DNA of 40,320 nucleotides from Kiritimatiellia bacterium (GTDB taxonomy: Bacteria > Verrucomicrobiota > Kiritimatiellia > RFP12 > UBA3636), in assembly GCA_017481725.1 (NCBI GenBank), contig JAFUOX010000096.1, forward strand, positions 1 to 40,320, read 5' to 3'. Under the pieces are notes generated by a model. That model saw only the letters and a list, made by a program, of their open reading frames with translations, was not told the origin of the DNA and ran no database searches. The translations under genes were made by a program, and so were the position numbers. This document shows positions 34,345 to 40,320 of the stretch, piece after piece (the first letter of the stretch is position 1; every line of letters starts with the position of its first letter).

Positions 34345-35448
34345 ATGAAATTAGTAAATAAATATCTATTAAAGGCATTTGTTGGTCCACTTATTGTGTG
34401 CCTTATTGTATTTAATTCTATTTTCATCATTTTTGACATGTTCGGCAATCTCTCAAAATTTATTGATGCCGAAACAAGTATTTTTTTTATAATTAGGTAC
34501 TATATTGGCATTATTGCCTTGTATTCTTCTTGGTTTTTCCCTGCATCTTGTATGCTGGCGACTCTTTATACGATGTGGCAGCTCTCACACCATAGTGAGC
34601 TAACTGCCATGCGTGCCTCAGGTATCAGCTTTCATAAGCTAACAATTCCATTTTTTGCTGTTGCATTATTTATGAGCATTTGCACTATTTTTAATAGTGA
34701 ATATGTAATCCCAAGAGTCAGCCGTTGGTCTGATAGCTTTGATAAAACAGATTTCCGTGCTCCAGATGTAGATTATAGACAAAATCTTCCATATGTTGGC
34801 TCTCAAGGCTCTAATACATGGTTTTTTGTAAATGTAAATGTTTCCAGTGAGCATTCTCTAAGAAATCCTGGTGCTCTTGATGTCCGCGGTAGCTATATAG
34901 ACGAAAATAAAGATAAAAAGTACTGGGGAGTTCGCACAGATAATGCAAAATATCTTGATGGTGTTTGGTGGTTCCATTATCCTCAACAACTAGAGTTTGA
35001 TTTTGATGGCTCTGAGCTTTTGATTCCAAATGTCACGGTAAATGTCCCTGAGTGGGTTCCTCAATATCAGCTAAAGGATACTCCACGTGAGATGTTTGTT
35101 TCTATGAATAATTGGGAATTTATGTCTGCATACGATAAATATGTTTACATGAATGCAACAAATCCTGATGATAGCGAAAAGCAATTTGATATTTGGTATT
35201 GCACTGCTGCTCCATGGGCTTGCGTGGTAATTACTCTTTTTGCTATTCCAACAGGTATCACTTCAGGGCGTCAAAGTGTGTTAAAGGGTGTGCTTTTTGC
35301 TGTTGGCTCCTTCTTCGCTTTTAATGTGCTTGTGCTTGTGCTTAAATTTATTGGTCAGCGTGGCTATATTCCACCAGTACTTGCAGCATGGTTGCCAAAT
35401 ATTGTATTTTTGTTAATAGGTATCAGACTATATAGAAAGCTAACCTAA
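34345..35448 (+). CDS. LptF/LptG family permease
   Basis: 367 residues of the YjgP/YjgQ family, the membrane part of the Lpt transporter that extracts lipopolysaccharide from the inner membrane. It begins [19 protein letters not shown] with the first helix, then helices at about 46-75 and 100-116. A periplasmic jellyroll-like domain spans about 117-280, and three helices close the protein ([55 protein letters not shown]). The layout is the usual 3+3. Only one of the LptF/LptG pair is here. folE follows after two bases. It implies a Gram-negative envelope. Confidence 0.88.
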   Translation: MKLVNKYLLKAFVGPLIVCLIVFNSIFIIFDMFGNLSKFIDAETSIFFIIRYYIGIIALYSSWFFPASCMLATLYTMWQLSHHSELTAMRASGISFHKLTIPFFAVALFMSICTIFNSEYVIPRVSRWSDSFDKTDFRAPDVDYRQNLPYVGSQGSNTWFFVNVNVSSEHSLRNPGALDVRGSYIDENKDKKYWGVRTDNAKYLDGVWWFHYPQQLEFDFDGSELLIPNVTVNVPEWVPQYQLKDTPREMFVSMNNWEFMSAYDKYVYMNATNPDDSEKQFDIWYCTAAPWACVVITLFAIPTGITSGRQSVLKGVLFAVGSFFAFNVLVLVLKFIGQRGYIPPVLAAWLPNIVFLLIGIRLYRKLT

Positions 35449-35450
35449 AG

Positions 35451-36008
35451 ATGAATAAAGAACGCGTAGAATTTCTAGTTAAGGAGCTTCTTCAAGAGCT
35501 AGGTGAAGATGTTAATCGCGAGGGCTTGGTTAATACACCGAAGCGCGTTGCTAAGGCTATGGAGTTTCTAACCTCTGGCTATAGTAAAACCCCAGAAGAG
35601 GTAATAAATGGTGCCGTTTTTGAGGCTGGGCAGGATAATATGGTCATTGTCCGCGATATTGAGGTATATAGCCTCTGTGAGCACCATATGATGCCGTTCT
35701 TCGGACGCTGCCACATTGGCTATATCTCACGTGGCAAGGTTCTTGGTGTTAGCAAGCTTGCTCGTATCGTTGATTGCTATGCACGCCGCTTGCAGATCCA
35801 GGAGCGCCTAACCTGTGAAATCGCTCAGGCAATTAAAACCTCAATTGATGCAGAGGGCGTTGGCGTTGTTATGGAGTGCAGACACCTCTGCATGATGATG
35901 CGCGGTGTTGAAAAGCAAAATTCAATTATGACAACCTCTTCTGTTCTCGGAAGCTTCCGCTCAAATGCTTCCACACGTGCAGAATTTATGTCCCTAGTCC
36001 ATAAATAG
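35451..36008 (+). CDS. folE: GTP cyclohydrolase I
   Basis: 185 residues; converts GTP to dihydroneopterin triphosphate, the first step of tetrahydrofolate synthesis. Zinc ligands are C76 and H79 in [12 protein letters not shown] and C147 in [53 protein letters not shown] and [17 protein letters not shown] are diagnostic. It follows the permease gene by two bases and precedes a Nudix gene by eleven, so the three are probably one transcript. Stop is TAG. Confidence 0.96.
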   Translation: MNKERVEFLVKELLQELGEDVNREGLVNTPKRVAKAMEFLTSGYSKTPEEVINGAVFEAGQDNMVIVRDIEVYSLCEHHMMPFFGRCHIGYISRGKVLGVSKLARIVDCYARRLQIQERLTCEIAQAIKTSIDAEGVGVVMECRHLCMMMRGVEKQNSIMTTSSVLGSFRSNASTRAEFMSLVHK

Positions 36009-36019
36009 GTGGTATTTTT

Positions 36020-36505
36020 ATGTATCAACCAATTGCAGCAACACTTGGGTTTATTCTTTCAAAGGATAAAAGCTCTGTACTTATGGTTCATCGAACCTTC
36101 CGTGATACTGATGAAAATTTAGGTAAATACAATGGACTAGGTGGCAAGCTTGAGCCAAATGAAAATGTGGCAGATGGTATGATTCGCGAAATAAAAGAGG
36201 AAAGTGGCTTAACAGTTACCTCTATGCAGCTTCGTGGCACTGTCTCTTGGCCAAACTTTGGTCCAAGCCAACGCCCTTGGTTAGGTTTTATTTTCTTGAT
36301 TGATGGATGGGAGGGTGAGCCTTTCTCAGAAAATGAGGAAGGAACGCTTTCATGGGTGAAAATTTCTGATATTCCAACTCTTCCTATGTGGGAGGGCGAT
36401 GCCTTTTTTATTCCTCTTGTATTTGATGGCGACCCTCGCCAATTCCATGGCTATATGCCGTATGACGGAGAGCATCCATCTGGCTGGACTGTTACCCGTA
36501 TGTAA
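36020..36505 (+). CDS. Nudix (MutT-like) pyrophosphohydrolase
   Basis: 161 residues. A full Nudix box spans G42 to L64: GGKLEPNE ... REIKEESGL, with metal-binding E57, E60 and E61. Overall it resembles 8-oxo-dGTP diphosphatase/MutT-type enzymes (LMVHRTFRDTDENLGKYNGLG). Its place right after folE makes dihydroneopterin-triphosphate pyrophosphatase, the missing second folate step in many bacteria, a reasonable alternative. The sequence alone does not decide between them. Confidence 0.85.
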   Translation: MYQPIAATLGFILSKDKSSVLMVHRTFRDTDENLGKYNGLGGKLEPNENVADGMIREIKEESGLTVTSMQLRGTVSWPNFGPSQRPWLGFIFLIDGWEGEPFSENEEGTLSWVKISDIPTLPMWEGDAFFIPLVFDGDPRQFHGYMPYDGEHPSGWTVTRM

Positions 36506-36719
36506 TATCTATAGGAATAGCTTGCTTCTATTCTTTAATTGTGTTTGAACTGCATAGCCAATTATACAAAGTGAGTATGAAATAATGCAGTTTTGGTTGA
36601 AAATATCTAGTTGTTGCATTTAATGTCTTTTTTATTAAAAATATTTTGACAAAATAAGTGCTTGATTATTAATACTTTATTTTTAAAATATGTAAAAATT
36701 TAATTTTTCGGTGGCAAGG

Positions 36720-36740
36720 TGGCAAGAATATTGCTATAAT
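36720..36740 (+). promoter_or_regulatory. Promoter of the secreted glycosidase: extended -10, overlapping a sigma-54-like site
   Basis: TGGCAAG (36720-36726), four bases, then TTGCT (36731-36735) matches the -24/-12 pattern TGGCACG-N4-TTGCW with one change. The same bases run into TGC-TATAAT (-10 at 36735-36740), a perfect extended sigma-70 -10 with only a poor -35. Either could drive the gene at 36798. Confidence 0.5.
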
Positions 36741-36797
36741 ACTTTGATGTTGAAAACAAAAGGTTTTGTTTGTAAAAATCAATATTAGGAAAAAAAT

Positions 36798-39700
36798 ATG
36801 ACTAAAGTAACAAATATGATGAAGCTTGCTTTTGCAGCTTTTCTTTCTATTGTTATGCTTCCAGCAATGTCTCAGAACAACATTGCAATGCAAGCATCAA
36901 CATTAGGCACAGATATTGTTTCTAAGGATATTGGTGATCCATCAGCAAACCCATGGGTTGTTGGTCAGTGGATTACAGTAGGTGGTGAAGTTACCATCCT
37001 AAATGAATGTCCTGACAATCCAGAAGCACCAAAGACAGGTGCTAAGGCAATGCGCGTTTCTGTTCATTATCCAAAACGCACATTTGGTGGTTGGAATGCT
37101 TCACCAAAGAACAAGGTTCTTCCAGGTAAACCAACAAAGCTTTCAGTATGGGTTCGTAATTCTTCAGATCCAGCATGTGAGCCTAAATTGGATGGTTTGG
37201 GCTTTGATTTTGTTGATGCTAACACAAATAAATTCAATGTTTATTTTGGTGCTAAGCTTGGCGAAGGCTGGAAGTACGTAGAGAAGGAGCTTCCAAAGGT
37301 TGTTAGAGGCAAGGATGGAAAGAACGTTCCTATTAAGTATCCTATTGTTCTTGAGTCAATGAGTCAGAGCAACTGGGGTGATAGAAATAATCCAAATGAT
37401 GTTTCTATCGTTATCGATTATTTTGATTTGCGTCTTTACACAGATATGTCTGAGGTTGCTCCAAGCAAGCGCCCATTCAACGTTCAGGTTTCATTCCCTG
37501 CAATCGGTAATAACTTCTTCTATGGCATTGAGAAGCCAGAGATTGTTGTTGCAGCAGGTAGCTGGATTGGTCAAGAGAAGACAATTGAGTTTGATGGCAA
37601 GGTTGTTTCTTCAACAGGCGAAGAGCGTGTTTTGAAGATTCCTAACTTGAAGTGCTTTGATAGCTCTTCAATTACAGCTCCTCTTCCATTCACAGAGCCA
37701 GGAGCTTATACTGTTTCATTGACAGCAAAGGGCTTCCCTGAGGTTAAGACCTTTACACACCGCTTTATTATCACACGTAAGCCACCAAAGCTAACTGAGG
37801 AAGAAAAGCTTTGGAGTATCTATGCTATGAACCTACATGGCGGTACTTTCTGCGGCTATGAGTTCTGGGAGCGTATCGGTATGGTTTGGGTACGCGACTA
37901 TGCTTACACATTCCCATGGATGGTAAATGCTCGTGGTGAGGGTGGCTATAAAGGTTGGCCATGGTATCCAAAAATTCTAAAGTCTGCTCTTGATCATGAT
38001 TTGATGACACTTCCTTGCTTGATGCACTCTATCAATGGTAGCCAGGATAAGGTTACTGGTAAGTGGAAGATTAATCCAATGACTAAGAAATGGCGCCGCG
38101 ATATGTCTCTTATCGTTGCAACATTCCCAGAGTTACGTGCTTGGGAATTGGATAACGAAAAAGATACTCTAATGTTTAGTGACCCAGAAAACTATGATCT
38201 TTACCACAAGACATTCGGTGAGGTTGTTCATGGTGTAGATCCTGATGTATGGGCAGTAGAGCAGGGCGCAGCTGGTATCTATGTTGAGCCAACTCGCGAG
38301 CGCGTTCTAAGTGGCGCATTTGATGATATTGACGTATGTAATGGTCACCGTTATTGCGGTATCTATGCTCCAGAGCTAGCAAAGAACAATGCTAACACAG
38401 GACAAGGTGAGGCTAAGCAGGAGTATGCTCGTGACCAGTGGCGTCGTTGGAAGCGTGCTGCATGTGCTGATGGCAAGCAGCGCCAGATTTGGATTACAGA
38501 GTTTGGTTGGGATACACGTGCTGGCCAGATTGTTACAGAGTGGGAGCAGGCTGCATACTGCCAGCGTGGCTATATGCAGGGCTATGCAAGTGGCGTTGAT
38601 AAGATCTTCTGGTACTGGTACTTCGATAGCGATACCCCAGATCCACGTTGGTTCTTCGATGGCTGCGGACTATATGACCGCTTCCATGAGCCAAAACCAG
38701 TTTCTGCAGCATTCTCAGCAATGCGCACATTCCTACCAGCTAACGTAAAGTTTGTTGGTTATGCAAATCCAACATCAAACTCACGCGTTCAGATTTTCGA
38801 AGTAAATGGTAAGTTTGTTGCTGCTGCATTCAAGCTTGATAAGGATGGCCCAGATACATTTATCGATGATCCAAAGGCTGAAAAGTACTACGATATGTAT
38901 GGTTCAGAGGTTAAGCAGACAAAGGGTCGCAAGCTTGACATCGCTCCAACATGGTACATTGGCTATGATAAGAATCACGAGTGGATGAAGCAGACTCCTG
39001 TTGATATCCTATCTGACTCTTACCTACTAAACGTTGCTGGTGAGGTTATCGAGTTTAAGCTAGATAACATGGATAAGGTTGATTACACAATCACTTGCCC
39101 AGCAGATTGGAAGCAGGAGAAGGTTGCTGATGGAATCAATGTAACAACTCCTCAGACTCTACAACGTAGCAGCCATACATTTACAGTTGTTGGTAAGTGC
39201 AAGGCAACAGGTGTTGAAAAGGTTATGACTGTTGAGCTAGACGTAATCCCAGAGGTTTATGCAAAGAGCTACTCTGTACAGTTTGATGGTAAGTTCTACA
39301 TTGAGTGTGTTAACCAGTCAAAGTATAAGCAGACTCATATCCTAAAGGCTCAGGTTCCTGAGGGTTGGGTTGTTGAGCCAGCTCAAACTGAGTATACAGC
39401 AGAGCCAAATGAGAAGGTTACAATTAACTATGTTCTTAAGAAGTCTACATCTGTTCGTGCTGATGATAAAGAAAATGCTCCTTATATTCGCATCGAGAGC
39501 ACAGATGGTCGCCTACTAGATAGAGCACCTATCGTTCAGCGTGACTGGACTCTTAACTCAAAGAACAATGTTAAGATTGATGGCAACTTGAAAGAGTGGG
39601 ATGCAAACAATCAGCTTCCAACATGGATGGTTGGCCCTCTAGGTGACAATGAGAAGTCAAGAGTTTACATGGCTTACTCAAAGGACGGTCTATACCTAGC

Positions 39701-40157
39701 ATTTGACGTTGCAGACAGCCAGTGCTTCTGTGCTGACCCACGTTCTTTCTGGCGTGCAACAGACTGCTTAGAGTTTATGTTCAATTCTTCAGCAACCTTT
39801 GAGATTGATGAGAAGTGGACAAAGAACCACCACCAGTTCTGGTTCTGCCCATTGGCTGATGAGAACCGTGCTTATGCAGGTATTTGGGGTCGTGCAGAAG
39901 GTCAGGAGTCAATCTATGACATCCCAGAGGTAAAGAGCGTAGTTAAGAAGACAGTTGATGGTTACATTATGGAAGCCTTCATTCCTGCACAGCACCTACA
40001 TGGCTTCAAGCCAGTTCCAGGCACAATGGCAGGCGTAAGCTTCACAATGGCTGTTCAGGGTCATAAGCGTCAGCGCGAATTCTACTGGCCAGGCAGTAAG
40101 GCAGATAACCTAGTTGTTTCTCCTTGGGCTTGGGGTAAGGTTAAGTTTGGTAAATAA
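36798..40157 (+). CDS. Large secreted clan GH-A-type glycoside hydrolase with C-terminal CBM9-like domain
   Basis: 1119 residues. The signal peptide runs to about residue 25 (MMKLAFAAFLSIVMLPAMS). Beta-sandwich domains occupy about 30-330. A TIM barrel spans about 335-680: WELDNEKD puts N453-E454 at the acid/base position and WITEFGWDT puts E568 at the nucleophile position, 114 residues apart, as in clan GH-A (GH39/GH5-like). More beta domains follow; the last 195 residues (KIDGNLKEWDANN ... LYLAFDVADSQ ... DCLEFMF ... GYIMEAFIPA) look like a CBM9/DOMON-type carbohydrate-binding domain. Codons resemble those of the ribosomal genes (CTA leucine), so it is probably highly expressed. The polysaccharide target is unknown. 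AGGA precedes the ATG. Confidence 0.85.
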   Translation: MTKVTNMMKLAFAAFLSIVMLPAMSQNNIAMQASTLGTDIVSKDIGDPSANPWVVGQWITVGGEVTILNECPDNPEAPKTGAKAMRVSVHYPKRTFGGWNASPKNKVLPGKPTKLSVWVRNSSDPACEPKLDGLGFDFVDANTNKFNVYFGAKLGEGWKYVEKELPKVVRGKDGKNVPIKYPIVLESMSQSNWGDRNNPNDVSIVIDYFDLRLYTDMSEVAPSKRPFNVQVSFPAIGNNFFYGIEKPEIVVAAGSWIGQEKTIEFDGKVVSSTGEERVLKIPNLKCFDSSSITAPLPFTEPGAYTVSLTAKGFPEVKTFTHRFIITRKPPKLTEEEKLWSIYAMNLHGGTFCGYEFWERIGMVWVRDYAYTFPWMVNARGEGGYKGWPWYPKILKSALDHDLMTLPCLMHSINGSQDKVTGKWKINPMTKKWRRDMSLIVATFPELRAWELDNEKDTLMFSDPENYDLYHKTFGEVVHGVDPDVWAVEQGAAGIYVEPTRERVLSGAFDDIDVCNGHRYCGIYAPELAKNNANTGQGEAKQEYARDQWRRWKRAACADGKQRQIWITEFGWDTRAGQIVTEWEQAAYCQRGYMQGYASGVDKIFWYWYFDSDTPDPRWFFDGCGLYDRFHEPKPVSAAFSAMRTFLPANVKFVGYANPTSNSRVQIFEVNGKFVAAAFKLDKDGPDTFIDDPKAEKYYDMYGSEVKQTKGRKLDIAPTWYIGYDKNHEWMKQTPVDILSDSYLLNVAGEVIEFKLDNMDKVDYTITCPADWKQEKVADGINVTTPQTLQRSSHTFTVVGKCKATGVEKVMTVELDVIPEVYAKSYSVQFDGKFYIECVNQSKYKQTHILKAQVPEGWVVEPAQTEYTAEPNEKVTINYVLKKSTSVRADDKENAPYIRIESTDGRLLDRAPIVQRDWTLNSKNNVKIDGNLKEWDANNQLPTWMVGPLGDNEKSRVYMAYSKDGLYLAFDVADSQCFCADPRSFWRATDCLEFMFNSSATFEIDEKWTKNHHQFWFCPLADENRAYAGIWGRAEGQESIYDIPEVKSVVKKTVDGYIMEAFIPAQHLHGFKPVPGTMAGVSFTMAVQGHKRQREFYWPGSKADNLVVSPWAWGKVKFGK

Positions 40158-40179
40158 TATCAAACACTAACCCATAAAC

Positions 40180-40224
40180 AAAAGGGGCTGTTGCAAAACT
40201 CAATGTTTTGTGGCAGCCTCTTTT
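40180..40224 (+). terminator. Terminator after the glycosidase gene
   Basis: The arm GGGGCTGTTGCAAAAC (40184-40199) pairs with GTTTTGTGGCAGCCTC (40205-40220) with two unpaired positions and a G-T pair, flanked by A and T tracts. It also overlaps the end of the minus-strand gene. Confidence 0.8.
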
Positions 40225-40320
40225 CTTTGTAATTTTTTAATTATTTTCTCCATATTTATTGCTTTTGGTTTTTCTGCTTCAAGACCTTTAGGGGCAACCC
40301 AATAATCAATTTTCCCTTTA
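40200..40320 (-). CDS. 3' end of an unidentified minus-strand gene (partial)
   Basis: The minus strand is open from the window edge and reads GKIDYWVAPKGLEAEKPKA, then INMEKIIKKLQRKEAATKH and TGA at 40202-40200. The lysine-rich helical end is plausible as a protein C-terminus. Too little remains to name it. The stop falls inside the shared terminator hairpin. Confidence 0.45.
   Translation of the reverse strand, partial: KGKIDYWVAPKGLEAEKPKAINMEKIIKKLQRKEAATKH

Overview
The window looks like a piece of chromosome from a PVC-superphylum bacterium, most likely a host-associated Lentisphaerota/Kiritimatiellota-type organism. The grounds are the gene set only: a McsA/McsB-like pair, a secreted clan GH-A glycosidase, BspA-type leucine-rich and beta-helix exported proteins, and an EF-G whose domain IV looks like the spirochaete/planctomycete/delta type. 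The placement is inference. No tRNA, rRNA or CRISPR array was seen.

Layout. (1) Positions 1-4605 form an AT-rich accessory array: five complete small secreted paralogs plus the last codons of a sixth, alternating with start-less C-terminal remnants of one other domain. This resembles the orphan tip/immunity arrays that sit downstream of polymorphic toxins (inference). (2) 4606-6481 holds a lone six-helix membrane protein and an 850-base gap with an 89-bp dispersed repeat. (3) 6482-8164 encodes an exported beta-helix protein. (4) 8327-20391 is a merged str-S10-spc ribosomal operon: rpsL, rpsG, fusA, rpsJ, rplC, rplD, rplW, rplB, rpsS, rplV, rpsC, rplP, rpmC, rpsQ, rplN, rplX, rplE, rpsZ, rpsH, rplF, rplR, rpsE, rplO. 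It stops at a strong terminator, without tuf, rpmD or secY. (5) 20389-24229 is an accessory island bounded by two 240-bp inverted repeats. It carries seven tandem 32-bp hairpin units, a winged-helix/PD-(D/E)XK-like gene, a DpnD/PcfM-like gene and an ORF6N-PLD gene. (6) 24546-30808 holds mcsA-like, a degenerate mcsB-like, aspartokinase, ettA and a dus gene. (7) 30905-40320 holds a BspA-like LRR protein (minus strand), a sugar isomerase/epimerase-family protein, an LptF/LptG permease, folE, a Nudix hydrolase, a 1119-residue secreted glycosidase, and the end of a minus-strand gene.

The most striking observation is in rpsZ (ribosomal protein S14, 17854-18039). The 61-codon frame is intact except for one in-frame TGA at codon 27, exactly where the second zinc-binding cysteine of the first CxxC belongs. 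Nearly all other genes here end in TAA, a few in TAG, and only a handful of peripheral ones in TGA. Selenocysteine, UGA suppression or recoding, a decayed gene backed by another S14 copy, and a simple sequence error all remain possible. Other points of interest are the hairpin array with compensatory stem changes, the inverted-repeat island placed directly at the ribosomal terminator, the McsB homologue lacking catalytic residues, and a composition shift inside fusA.
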